Shown: positions 1 to 8,134 of the stretch, piece after piece
Layout: every line of letters begins with the position of its first letter
How positions within the stretch are numbered: the stretch's first letter is position 1
Source of the DNA: Chthoniobacter flavus
GTDB taxonomy: Bacteria > Verrucomicrobiota > Verrucomicrobiia > Chthoniobacterales > Terrimicrobiaceae
NCBI GenBank assembly: GCA_945863785.1
Contig: CAMBAQ010000010.1
Span: 1 to 21,737, forward strand
DNA length: 21,737 nucleotides
Reading direction: 5' to 3'
Position numbers and translations under genes: made by a program
Notes under the pieces: model-generated
The model's database searches: none
Seen by the model: the letters and a program-made list of their open reading frames with translations, nothing else
Told to the model about the DNA's origin: nothing

Positions 1-842
1 ACCGCAGCGAGGCGCGACTCGCCGAACTTCTTCACCAAACGCCCGATCAGCCCGCCTTGAATGATCGTTCCAATGAGCCCGATCATGGCAAAGAGGTAGC
101 CTGTCGATTTTTCGTCAAACTGGTATCTGTGAAAAACAAACAAGGCGAATACAGCCGTCATGATCGAAAAGCCGGCAATCATGAAAAAATAGGTCGCGAT
201 AACGGTTATGTAGGGCTTCACCTCGACATGCTGAAACAGACCCGGAAAGAGGGGCTCCCGCTTTTTGGTGAGTTCTCGTTTTTCCTTGGGATGGGACTCC
301 GGGAGTATGAGCAGAATCAAAGCGGAATTGATCAGAGCCAAGGCCCCCGCGACATACATCGGGGCGGAGTAGCCGAAATGCGCCGCAGTCACCCCGCCGA
401 TCGCGGGACCAAAAATAAAACCGAGCCCGAAGGCAGCCCCGATCAATCCCATCGCGCGGGAGCGTTCCTCTGGAGCAGTGATATCGGCCACATAGGCCTG
501 TGCGGTTCCGATACTGCCGCCGGAGGCTCCATCAATAATACGGCCCACAAAAAGCATCGTGAGGGTTTGACCGATTCCCATGATGATAAAACCGGCGGCG
601 GTTCCAAGCGTGCTAATGAGCAAAACCGGACGCCGACCGAATCGATCCGATAACTGCCCCAAAATCGGGGAGGCAAAAAATTGAATGAGGGAAAATATAC
701 CGAAGAGCCAACCGATCTCCCATGTGGTGGCGCCAAACCTCTCGGCGTAGAGTGGAAGTACGGGGATCACAACCCCGAAGCCGACCATGTTGATAAAGAT
801 GGTGAGGAAAATGATCAACAGACTGGTTCGTTTCGATGACAT
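1..842 (-). CDS. MFS drug exporter, TetA-like (C-terminus beyond window)
   Basis: Multi-spanning inner-membrane transporter of the major facilitator superfamily, probably a proton-driven exporter of the TetA/multidrug type. The ATG lies at 842-840 and 280 codons are visible before the left edge, so about the last third of a usual 400-residue protein is missing. The N-terminus is a hydrophobic helix with the family-typical run GFGVVIPVLP (residues 21-30). Motif A, GQLSDRFGRR, is at residues 62-71 between the first two helices of the repeat. A further charged loop (KEKRELTKKREP) matches the central cytoplasmic loop between the two six-helix halves. The start codon follows the TGA of the START-like gene with one base between them, so translation is probably coupled. 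Substrate cannot be told from the sequence; tetracycline is only the best-known substrate of this branch. Confidence 0.9.
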   Translation of the reverse strand, partial: MSSKRTSLLIIFLTIFINMVGFGVVIPVLPLYAERFGATTWEIGWLFGIFSLIQFFASPILGQLSDRFGRRPVLLISTLGTAAGFIIMGIGQTLTMLFVGRIIDGASGGSIGTAQAYVADITAPEERSRAMGLIGAAFGLGFIFGPAIGGVTAAHFGYSAPMYVAGALALINSALILLILPESHPKEKRELTKKREPLFPGLFQHVEVKPYITVIATYFFMIAGFSIMTAVFALFVFHRYQFDEKSTGYLFAMIGLIGTIIQGGLIGRLVKKFGESRLAA

Positions 843-843
843 A

Positions 844-1542
844 TCAGGGTTTCTTATCGGATGGATGTGAAGGTGTGGAAATAGGAAGCGTTGCTCGGAG
901 GGCTTCGACTTGGCGGGCGAGGTCGTGGGGAGCCTCGGTCTTTTGTTTAAGCGAGTGACTGGCTATGGCGGCGACTACCTTTTGCATTCTTTCCATGGCC
1001 ATATTTTTCAGTAAGCCCGCCATGCTGGATCCAGGAGTGACTAGGTTCGTGTAGCAAATAAGCGATTCCCCGTCTCCGTAGCGCTCGACGCGGAGATTTC
1101 CTACGGCCGCCTTGGTTTGAAGGGCCTTGAGTATCCTCCATGAAATCCGGTAGGAACCGGGCTGGGGCATCTCAAGTTCATTCCGGGCGGTGTACATTTC
1201 GTCAGGGAGAATCGGGACATCTACATTGTAATCGACCTCAAAAACGTGTGGTGAAATACGTTTCGAAATCCGGGATTCTAAAACATCAGGAATGTAAGTT
1301 TTGGCATTTTCGTAATCAAAAAAAACAGCCGCCACTTCCTCCGGCGAGGCATGAACCCTCTGGAATACGCGCACACGCGGCCAAGGTTGACCGGGAATCT
1401 CCTCTCGAATCACCACCTGGGATCCGGCAGCGACGGCGCTTTTTTGCTCGGCATTCAATTCATCCGTGAGCGTCGAGGCGGACAAACTCTCGGCAACGCC
1501 AAGCGCAAACAGCAATTGAATTAACAAAACGAGAAACCTCAT
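844..1542 (-). CDS. Exported START/SRPBCC-like lipid-binding domain protein
   Basis: A 232-residue protein with an N-terminal signal-like helix (MRFLVLLIQLLFALGVAESLSA) and a body that reads like a START/polyketide-cyclase (SRPBCC) fold. The recognisable part is the RVRVFQRVHASPEEVAAVFFDYENAKTYIPDV region, roughly residues 55-87, typical of domains in which the phrase 'evAavf.DfenypeyiP' opens the hydrophobic ligand pocket. Later the run VTPGSSMAGLLKNMAMERM fits the long C-terminal helix of such folds. An in-frame ATG at 1662 would add 40 residues, but those place the signal helix internally and overlap the divergent gene, so the ATG at 1542 is preferred. The gene sits one base upstream of the MFS exporter and probably forms an operon with it. 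Ligand is unknown; lipids or other hydrophobic molecules are the family's usual cargo. Confidence 0.72.
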   Translation of the reverse strand: MRFLVLLIQLLFALGVAESLSASTLTDELNAEQKSAVAAGSQVVIREEIPGQPWPRVRVFQRVHASPEEVAAVFFDYENAKTYIPDVLESRISKRISPHVFEVDYNVDVPILPDEMYTARNELEMPQPGSYRISWRILKALQTKAAVGNLRVERYGDGESLICYTNLVTPGSSMAGLLKNMAMERMQKVVAAIASHSLKQKTEAPHDLARQVEALRATLPISTPSHPSDKKP

Positions 1543-1650
1543 ACTCCAGCACCAGAAAAGCAGGAGATTGCAGACAGGCAAGAATGGGATGTCAAAAATC
1601 TCTTCCGCTCTGGCTGCGACTCCTGTTGAATATGGGATTTTAACGGGAAT

Positions 1651-3084
1651 ATGGCAAAGCAACAGACGATCCTCTTAGTCGATAGGGACACAGATTTTTT
1701 GGAATGGGCGCAACATCAGTTACAAAGCAACCAGACGCGCGTTCTGATCGAGACCTCCTCTGACGCAGGATACAAGACGTTCTGCCTCGAGGACCCAGAA
1801 TTGGTTTTTGCGGAGATGAATCTTCATCCCTTCACCGGCATGGAATTGCTGGCTCGCATTAGAAAACACTCACCCAACGCGCTAGTTATATTGACCAGCG
1901 CTTTCGGCACCACCCAGTCTGTGATCGAAGCCATGAAAATGGGGGCCTTCGATTTTGTGCGCAAAGAACAACTTCCCTTCAACCTTAAGGTCGTAGCGGA
2001 TGCCGCCCTCCAGGCCGCCGCCGAAGTGAAGGCGGCCAATGCGTTCAAGCCCCAACTCACCGTCGAGCAACATCGCGATGAGATCGTGGGCCGCTCGGAA
2101 GCCATGCAGCAGGTATTCAAAATGATCGGTCGCGTGGCAGGCAGCGATGCCGCCGTCATGATCACCGGCGAAAGCGGATCGGGCAAGGAGCTCGTCGCCT
2201 GCGCCATCCACAGCTACAGCGCGAGGAGCAACAAGAGCTTTCTCGCTATCAACTGCGCCGCGATTCCAGACAATCTTCTTGAGAGCGAACTTTTCGGCCA
2301 TGAGAAAGGCGCGTTCACAGGAGCCCACAGCCAAAGGGTTGGCCGATTCGAGCAGTGCAATAAGGGCACGCTTTTTCTAGATGAAATCGGCGAAATGCCC
2401 CTGCAGGTTCAAAGTAAAATCCTGCGTGTCCTGCAGGAAGGCGAGTTCTCGCGCGTCGGAGGAAACGAAACCCTCAAGACAGATGTGCGAATCGTCTGCG
2501 CCACGAATAAAAACCTCGAGGAGGAAGTCTCTAAACGCACATTCCGCGAAGACCTCTTCTACCGACTTAATGTCGTCCGCATTCAAATTCCGCCACTTCG
2601 CAAACGCGCGGAGGACGTGAAGCTTCTAGCCGAGTATTTTTTGCAAAAGATCGCAAACCACAAACACGCCCCTCCCCTCAAGCTCTCCGAGGAAGCCCTC
2701 CGAGTCATGGAAGCCTATCCGTGGCCGGGAAATGTACGCGAACTCGAGAACACACTTCAACGCGCCGCTGTGATGTCCACCGCTGATATCCTTTTGCCGA
2801 AGGACATCCCACTGGGTGCTGAGGAGCCAGAGATTTTACGAAAGAGCGAGCAGGGCGACATCAACCTGATGCCCCTAGAACGGGCCATCGAGGTTCTCTT
2901 CCAAGCCGCCAGTCAAGATACCGCCCTCCCGCTTCTTCCGTGGATCGAACGTGAATTCACTCTTCGCGCGATGCAAAAAACGGGCGACAATCAGGTGCGG
3001 GCGGCCAAGCTTTTAGGAATCACCCGAGCCACACTTCGGAAACGACTGGATCGCAACAGCGGATCCGAAGAAGACGAGGAATGA
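1651..3084 (+). CDS. NtrC-family sigma-54 activator with atypical receiver
   Basis: Cytoplasmic transcription activator of 477 residues with the three-part NtrC layout. Residues 7-115 are a receiver domain; acidic residues D11 and D13, T82 and K105 are in their expected places, but the phospho-acceptor Asp is replaced by Glu (E55, codon GAG at 1813-1815, in the run FAEMNL). Residues 144-375 are the AAA+ sigma-54 interaction domain, with Walker A GESGSGKE (173-180), the sigma-54 contact loop GAFTGA (220-225) and Walker B LFLDEIGE (D244/E245). The C-terminal 45 residues form a Fis-type helix-turn-helix (NQVRAAKLLGITRATLRKRL). It should remodel RNA polymerase-sigma-54 at distant promoters. No histidine kinase gene is adjacent, which fits the loss of the normal phosphorylation site. 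Length matches the family. Targets are unknown, and I see no convincing -24/-12 promoter in the window. Confidence 0.93.
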   Translation: MAKQQTILLVDRDTDFLEWAQHQLQSNQTRVLIETSSDAGYKTFCLEDPELVFAEMNLHPFTGMELLARIRKHSPNALVILTSAFGTTQSVIEAMKMGAFDFVRKEQLPFNLKVVADAALQAAAEVKAANAFKPQLTVEQHRDEIVGRSEAMQQVFKMIGRVAGSDAAVMITGESGSGKELVACAIHSYSARSNKSFLAINCAAIPDNLLESELFGHEKGAFTGAHSQRVGRFEQCNKGTLFLDEIGEMPLQVQSKILRVLQEGEFSRVGGNETLKTDVRIVCATNKNLEEEVSKRTFREDLFYRLNVVRIQIPPLRKRAEDVKLLAEYFLQKIANHKHAPPLKLSEEALRVMEAYPWPGNVRELENTLQRAAVMSTADILLPKDIPLGAEEPEILRKSEQGDINLMPLERAIEVLFQAASQDTALPLLPWIEREFTLRAMQKTGDNQVRAAKLLGITRATLRKRLDRNSGSEEDEE

Positions 3085-3135
3085 AAACTTTACAAGGGCC
3101 ATTCTCCGCAGAAACACGAAGAAGCAAAGTCACCT

Positions 3136-3903
3136 ATGGGATCTTGGAAGCTCGCTGATGGCATCTGGCAGGAAGCGAGCTCGATCGATTTAAACGATCG
3201 GGGGTTTCGCTATGGGATGAGTGTTTTTGAGACCGTGGCCGTTGTAGACTCTCGCCCGCTGTTACTGAACGATCATCTAGCCCGTCTAGCAAGAGCGGCA
3301 TCTGATTGCGAAGCCCGTCTCCCTGCGATGCCGCGTTTTGATTTCACTCAAACCAGCACTGGTCTTTTGCGCTTTTATCTCACATTCGGTTCGGGAAAAC
3401 CGACTGCACCCTTTGATGGTCAACTCTTCGCGATCTTCGAACCAACCGAAGTCACCTGGAAGCTTGCTGACGCACGGGTCATGACTTGCGCTGCCCCTTA
3501 CCTTCCACGTCCCGGCGGGTGGAAAACAGGAAACTATTGGCAAAACATCGATGCGCTCGCCACCGCACAGAAATCGGATTGTGACGAAGCCTTGCTTTTC
3601 AATCCTGCTGGGATGCTCGTGAGCGCGAGCATGGCGAACGTGTTTTTGCAAATCGGCGAGAACTGGTTGACTCCAACTCTCGCGACCGGAGCGCGCGATG
3701 GCGCCGTGCGCTCGTGGGCGCTCGCTCACACAGGGGCAGAAGAAACCGTCATCGAAAGCGATCAACTCCAACTAGCCAAAGCCTGCTTTTTGACCAACAG
3801 CCGCTACGGAGTTCGGAGCGTCGCCGAACTTGATGGTCGCCCACTCGAGAACCTCGTCGTCCCCCTGCAACAAAAATACCGCAATGAGATTTTTGACGTC
3901 TGA
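3136..3903 (+). CDS. Class IV PLP-dependent aminotransferase/lyase (BCAT/PabC-like)
   Basis: A 255-residue cytoplasmic enzyme of PLP fold type IV, the family holding branched-chain aminotransferase, D-amino acid aminotransferase and 4-amino-4-deoxychorismate lyase. The N-terminal run LNDRGFRYGMSVFETV (residues 19-34) and LNDHLARL (44-51) are the hallmark motifs. The PLP-binding lysine is most likely K130 in GWKTGNYWQN. The block DEALLFNPAGMLVSASMANVF (150-170) aligns with the usual DEalll..G.v.EgsssNlF, but the conserved Glu that contacts the PLP ring nitrogen is Ser (S163). The length is nearer to PabC-type lyases than to BCATs (about 300), so a folate/p-aminobenzoate role is possible but unproven. 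The mfd start codon lies inside its last codons, with a 20-bp overlap, so the two are probably co-transcribed. Confidence 0.85.
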   Translation: MGSWKLADGIWQEASSIDLNDRGFRYGMSVFETVAVVDSRPLLLNDHLARLARAASDCEARLPAMPRFDFTQTSTGLLRFYLTFGSGKPTAPFDGQLFAIFEPTEVTWKLADARVMTCAAPYLPRPGGWKTGNYWQNIDALATAQKSDCDEALLFNPAGMLVSASMANVFLQIGENWLTPTLATGARDGAVRSWALAHTGAEETVIESDQLQLAKACFLTNSRYGVRSVAELDGRPLENLVVPLQQKYRNEIFDV

Positions 3904-6900
3904 GGATTTTTTAAAGTTATCCGAATCCTCGCGGGCGCTTAAGTTCAAACCTGCCGGCACGTTTCCCGACGTAGCGGAATCTGCTCACCCCTTCGTTGCG
4001 GCTTTGCTATTACGCAAAATCCCGCAACGCGCCTGGATCGTCTGCAATGATGTGCGGAGCCAAGAAGAGTTTGCTGCGGAACTCGCTGCGTGGTGTCCGA
4101 GAGTGCGGCTTTTTCCGGACTTGGAACTACCCAACCCCGAGGCTTTACCGGATGCTGAAACCGAATCCGAGCGACTCGACCTCCTTCGAACGCTTGCGGA
4201 CAAAAGCAACGGCGAGGTGATCGTGATTCATGCGGCCCAATGGGAATCCCCCACCACGGCGAAAGATGCCGTTCTTCGCGAAATATTCACCCTTTCCGGC
4301 GGACAGCAAATCCGAATGGAAGATGTCATCGAACGACTCGACGCAGCTGGGTATGAGTCCGCCCCACAGATCACCGCACGCGGCCAATTTGCGAGGCGCG
4401 GTGGGATTCTTGACATATTCTCGTGGCAGCAACCTCGGCCAGTTCGGGTGGAATGGTATGATGTCGAGATCGAGTCTCTGCGCGAGTTCGACCTTGATAC
4501 CCAGACCTCAGTGGAAACGGTCGGTCAGTGCGAAATCTACACGGGAAAATCTGGCGCAAGCGAGGGTGTGCTTCGTGATTATTTGCGAAAGGAAGATGTC
4601 GTTATCACGATTGATTCCGAAGCTCCTGATGGCGGCATCAGCATTGGCGCCGGTGAATTAACATCAAAATTCCCCGCTTTCTACCCTCCCCCATTCGCCG
4701 ATATGGGCGCAGGGGATCTGGTCTTGAACGAAGCCAAACGGGATCGTTTTTTTAACCAACTCCATAGTTGGGCCTCGGATGACTGGACTGTGGCCTTCGC
4801 CTGCGCGAACGAGGGGGAAGGTGAACGCTTCCGCGAAGTCGCCTCGGACTTTGACTTCGATGCGAATAAGCTGATTTTTCTCACCGCCACAGCCACGCGC
4901 GGATTTGTTTGTCCGAAGGCCAAACTCGCTCTGCTTGCCGAAGCGGAGGTGCTTGGCCGTTCCGCGAGTCAGCGAGCCCATCGGGCTGCACTCCGCCGCG
5001 ATCGCATGCGCTCAGCGAGACCGATGATGGATTTTTCGGAATTCGAGGAGGGCGATTTGGTTGTTCATCTGGATCATGGAATCGGGCGATACGAAGGTCT
5101 CGAAAAATCTCCCGACGGCGGTGGCGACGTTCTCGTGCTGGAGTTTGCAAACAAGTCGCGATTGTATGTTCCGCTCGATCAGGCTTGGCAGGTCGCTCGC
5201 TATGTCGGCCTCGGAAAAAAATATCCCGACCTATCGGAGATGGGGGGCGGACGCTGGCAACGCGCCAAGGAAAAGGCAACCAAAGGCATCTACCAATACG
5301 CCTCCCAAATGCTACGAATCCAAGCCGAACGCGAAACGGCGGTTGGCCATGCCTTTCCATCGGACTCCCACTGGCAGCAAGAATTCGAGCGATCCTTTCT
5401 GTTCACCGAAACACCCGATCAAATCAAAGCAATCAGGGACACGAAGGCTGATATGGAATCCTCCCGCGCGATGGATCGCCTCATCTGCGGCGATGTCGGA
5501 TTTGGAAAAACCGAGGTCGCGATTCGCGCGGCTTTCAAAGCGGTCACGGGGGGACGCCAAGCGGCCATCATCGCGCCGACCACCGTTCTTGCGCAGCAGC
5601 ATTTCCAGAATTTCCGGGAACGCATGAGCGAATACCCTGTGACGATTGAGCTCCTCAGCCGCTACCGCACTCCGCACGAACAAAAGAAAGTCATCAAAGC
5701 CCTCAATGAGGGCAGTGTGGATATCGTCATCGGAACCCACCGTATCATCTCCAAGGATGTGGCATTTAAAAATCTCGGCCTCGTCGTGGTCGATGAAGAA
5801 CAACGATTCGGAGTGAAGCACAAGGATGCGCTTAAAGAAAAATTCCGCCTCGTTGATGTCCTCACCCTTTCAGCCACACCGATTCCAAGAACGCTCTATC
5901 TTTCCCTGATGGGGGCACGCGACATGTCGGTGATCGAGACTCCGCCACCCAACCGCCTACCTGTGGAAACCGTCGTTTGCGGCTATGATGAGCGCGTCAT
6001 CCGAGACGCGGTGAAGCGCGAACTCGCACGCGGCGGCCAAGTTTACTTCCTTCACAACCGCATCCAATCGATCGAACGCGTCGCTAACCGCATCCGCGAA
6101 CTCGTCCCAGACGCCCGCGTCACCATCGGCCACGGGCAAATGGAAGAAAAGGAACTCGAAGCCGTCATGCAAAGCTTCACCGCAGGCAATGCCGACGTCC
6201 TTGTCTCGACCACGATCATCGAAAGCGGACTCGATATTCCTAACGCGAATACCATCATCATCGACCGGGCCGATCGATTCGGACTCGCGGATCTCTACCA
6301 ACTTCGCGGGCGTGTCGGACGCTCCGGCAACAAGGCCTATGCCTATCTCCTCCTTCCCAGAGAACTGATGTCCGTCGGCGCGGCCCGCAAGCGTGTATCC
6401 GCGATCAAGCAATACTCGGAACTCGGCTCCGGATTTAAAATTGCCATGCGCGACTTGGAAATCCGTGGCGCGGGCAATCTCCTCGGCACGGAACAGAGCG
6501 GCCACATCATCGCCGTCGGGTTCGACCTTTATTGTAAAATGCTGAAGCGGGCAGTGGACTCGGTTCATGGCAAGAAAAGCACATCATCGAATACGACGCT
6601 TCGTTTCGACTTCCTGATCTCGGATGAGGCCGCTTTCATTGCCTCGGCAAATCGGAGCCCGTCATTTATTCCCCTCTCCTACATCACCGACCCTCGATTA
6701 CGAATCGAGGCCTATCGTCGAATTGCTGAGGTTGGCACAAGAACCGAGGCCGATGAGCTTCGCACCACTTGGCGAGACCGGTTCGGCCCGATACCACCTG
6801 CAGCGGAAAATGCCCTCACCTGCGCTGCGATTCGCATCGAAGCCTCTCTACGAAAAATCCCCATGGTCGAAGTGCGGGACGACAAGCTGATGATCACAAA

Positions 6901-7012
6901 GGGCGACCATTTTATCATGATCGGCAGTCGCTTTCCCCGCTTGACGCTTCCCGACACCGATTCTAGGCTCCGCGAAGTGTTAACTTTCTTGGAAAACCTT
7001 CCCAACCGATGA
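3884..7012 (+). CDS. mfd: Transcription-repair coupling factor Mfd
   Basis: ATP-dependent DNA translocase that removes RNA polymerase stalled at DNA lesions and recruits the UvrABC excision machinery. The 1042-residue protein has an N-terminal UvrB-like part, a CarD-like RNA polymerase-interacting domain (EGDLVVHLDHGIGRYEGLE, from about residue 388), and the RecG-like translocase. That translocase carries Walker A GDVGFGKTE (from residue 536), the Walker B box DEEQ (637-640) and motif VI QLRGRVGRSG. It ends in the TRCF C-terminal domain. It is about 100 residues shorter than the E. coli protein; the shortening lies between the UvrB-like region and the polymerase-interacting domain. The ATG at 3884 (MRFLTSEDFLKL) is preferred over an in-frame TTG at 3830 that would add 18 polar residues read from within the upstream gene. 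It overlaps the upstream gene by 20 bp and the downstream SurA-like gene by 4 bp (ATGA). Confidence 0.97.
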   Translation: MRFLTSEDFLKLSESSRALKFKPAGTFPDVAESAHPFVAALLLRKIPQRAWIVCNDVRSQEEFAAELAAWCPRVRLFPDLELPNPEALPDAETESERLDLLRTLADKSNGEVIVIHAAQWESPTTAKDAVLREIFTLSGGQQIRMEDVIERLDAAGYESAPQITARGQFARRGGILDIFSWQQPRPVRVEWYDVEIESLREFDLDTQTSVETVGQCEIYTGKSGASEGVLRDYLRKEDVVITIDSEAPDGGISIGAGELTSKFPAFYPPPFADMGAGDLVLNEAKRDRFFNQLHSWASDDWTVAFACANEGEGERFREVASDFDFDANKLIFLTATATRGFVCPKAKLALLAEAEVLGRSASQRAHRAALRRDRMRSARPMMDFSEFEEGDLVVHLDHGIGRYEGLEKSPDGGGDVLVLEFANKSRLYVPLDQAWQVARYVGLGKKYPDLSEMGGGRWQRAKEKATKGIYQYASQMLRIQAERETAVGHAFPSDSHWQQEFERSFLFTETPDQIKAIRDTKADMESSRAMDRLICGDVGFGKTEVAIRAAFKAVTGGRQAAIIAPTTVLAQQHFQNFRERMSEYPVTIELLSRYRTPHEQKKVIKALNEGSVDIVIGTHRIISKDVAFKNLGLVVVDEEQRFGVKHKDALKEKFRLVDVLTLSATPIPRTLYLSLMGARDMSVIETPPPNRLPVETVVCGYDERVIRDAVKRELARGGQVYFLHNRIQSIERVANRIRELVPDARVTIGHGQMEEKELEAVMQSFTAGNADVLVSTTIIESGLDIPNANTIIIDRADRFGLADLYQLRGRVGRSGNKAYAYLLLPRELMSVGAARKRVSAIKQYSELGSGFKIAMRDLEIRGAGNLLGTEQSGHIIAVGFDLYCKMLKRAVDSVHGKKSTSSNTTLRFDFLISDEAAFIASANRSPSFIPLSYITDPRLRIEAYRRIAEVGTRTEADELRTTWRDRFGPIPPAAENALTCAAIRIEASLRKIPMVEVRDDKLMITKGDHFIMIGSRFPRLTLPDTDSRLREVLTFLENLPNR

Positions 7013-8001
7013 GACGTTTTGCTCTGGCCTCACTCGCGATTCTCGCCACCACCTTTGGAGCCTACGCTGCCCAGACTCAACGAGCGGAGGTCATTGACGG
7101 CGTTGCTGCGATCGTGAACAACGACGTTATCACGATTTCCCAGGTTCGGGAATTGATCGGGGCCCGCGAGCGCGCCTTGCGTGAGGGCTACAATGGCCCC
7201 GACCTTGCCGATAAAGTCAAAGAGATGCGCCTCGCCGCACTCAAAGATCTCATCGACCGCCAGTTGATCATTCAGGAGTTCCGTAAAATGCAGGAAAAAG
7301 GCGCAAATATCCCCGACTACGTTGTGGATGATCGCGTCCAGACTATCATTCGCGAAGAATTCGGTGGGGATCGCGCCGCCTTCGTTCGCACGCTTCAGGC
7401 CCAAGGCTACACGCTCACCCGCTTCAAAGAGATCGAAAAGGAAAAGATCATCGTCCAAGCCCTGCGACAGGCCAAACTCACGGATAGCTACGTGATTTCG
7501 CCCATTCAGATTCAATCCTTCTATGACAAAAACCGCCCTGCCTATTCCTTGCCGGAGCAGGTGAAGTTGCGGATGATCGTTCTGCGCGATGGAAGCTCGA
7601 CCGACATCATCTCGGGTGCCAACAAGGATCAAGTCGCCGAGGAAATTCGCCAAAAACTCACAACCGGCGCCGACTTTGACCGCATGGCCCAGATGTATTC
7701 CGAGGACGAGGCAACGCGAGATGCCGGCGGAGATTGGGGATGGATCGAGCGCAACACCCTCAACGAGCAACTGACCAAGGCCGCTTTTGCCCTCAAGGCG
7801 GGAGAAGTAAGCCCGATCATCAAAATCCAGGGGTCGTTCTATATCCTGATGGTTGAAGCTAGAAAGAATGCGTCCTTAAAGCCCATGACCGAAGTCCGCG
7901 AGGAAATCGAAAAAAGCCTGATCCAGAAAGAGCGTATGAAAGCCCAGCAACGCTGGATCGATGGGTTACGCCAAAAGGCCTACATCAAAATTCTTTCCTA
8001 A
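7009..8001 (+). CDS. SurA-like periplasmic peptidyl-prolyl isomerase/chaperone
   Basis: Exported 330-residue folding factor for envelope proteins. A signal peptide covers residues 1-20 (MRRFALASLAILATTFGAYA). Next comes a SurA-type N-terminal segment beginning with the family phrase 'vIDGVAAIVNNDVITISQV' (residues 28-46), whose helices form the peptide-binding chaperone module. A single parvulin (rotamase) domain covers about residues 180-285 and shows the usual blocks ADFDRMAQMYSED, GGDWGWI and AFALKAGEVSPII. E. coli SurA has two parvulin domains; this protein has one, as many SurA-like proteins outside Proteobacteria do. The ATG overlaps the mfd stop codon (ATGA), so it is translated from the same message. 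Likely clients are outer-membrane barrels such as the small one at 10732, which is inference. Confidence 0.9.
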   Translation: MRRFALASLAILATTFGAYAAQTQRAEVIDGVAAIVNNDVITISQVRELIGARERALREGYNGPDLADKVKEMRLAALKDLIDRQLIIQEFRKMQEKGANIPDYVVDDRVQTIIREEFGGDRAAFVRTLQAQGYTLTRFKEIEKEKIIVQALRQAKLTDSYVISPIQIQSFYDKNRPAYSLPEQVKLRMIVLRDGSSTDIISGANKDQVAEEIRQKLTTGADFDRMAQMYSEDEATRDAGGDWGWIERNTLNEQLTKAAFALKAGEVSPIIKIQGSFYILMVEARKNASLKPMTEVREEIEKSLIQKERMKAQQRWIDGLRQKAYIKILS

Positions 8002-8046
8002 AAGTCCCGCTGCAGAATCACGCATTCCGCAGGAAATGGTTTTTAG

Positions 8047-8112
8047 ACAGGATGCACAGGATTTACAGGAATCCCTTGGTCCTGGAGATCGCAAAAACAT
8101 CGTGCACCCTGT
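8047..8112. repeat. 9-nt-period ACAGGA repeat within an imperfect inverted repeat
   Basis: In the 133-bp gap between two convergent genes the hexamer acagga occurs three times at exactly 9-base spacing (8047, 8056, 8065). The first 11 bases (8047-8057, acaggatgcac) pair with 8102-8112 (gtgcaccctgt) at 10 of 11 positions, enclosing a 44-base loop. There is no T-run after the right arm, so a classical intrinsic terminator is not indicated. Periodic ACAGGATTT-type tracts are, as I recall, scattered between genes in some Verrucomicrobiota and Planctomycetota; that link is from memory. It may act as transcript-end processing or simply be a dispersed repeat remnant. Confidence 0.55.
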
Positions 8113-8134
8113 GATCAATTCTACGAAATTCGGG

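Noticed and set aside
57..653. Long plus-strand open frame opposite the MFS gene
   Set aside because: The product is charged and repeat-poor with no domain, and the minus strand encodes a clear transporter through the same bases.
1543..1650. Sigma-54 (-24/-12) promoter near the NtrC-type gene
   Set aside because: No TGGCAC-N5-TTGC-like match with both GG and GC elements at the right spacing there or in other gaps I read.
1543..1662. Longer start for the START-like protein
   Set aside because: It would put the signal helix 40 residues in and overlap the divergent activator gene.
3830..3883. In-frame TTG that would extend Mfd by 18 residues
   Set aside because: The extra residues are polar, lie within the upstream gene and do not resemble an Mfd N-terminus; ATG at 3884 fits better.
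5312..5821. Long minus-strand frames opposite mfd (also 5957-6568 and 15340-16200 opposite mfd and polX)
   Set aside because: Shadows of well-supported conserved genes; no recognisable domains and unnatural composition.
8047..8070. Three short repeats as a CRISPR array
   Set aside because: Units are only 9 bases with no spacers and no cas genes nearby.
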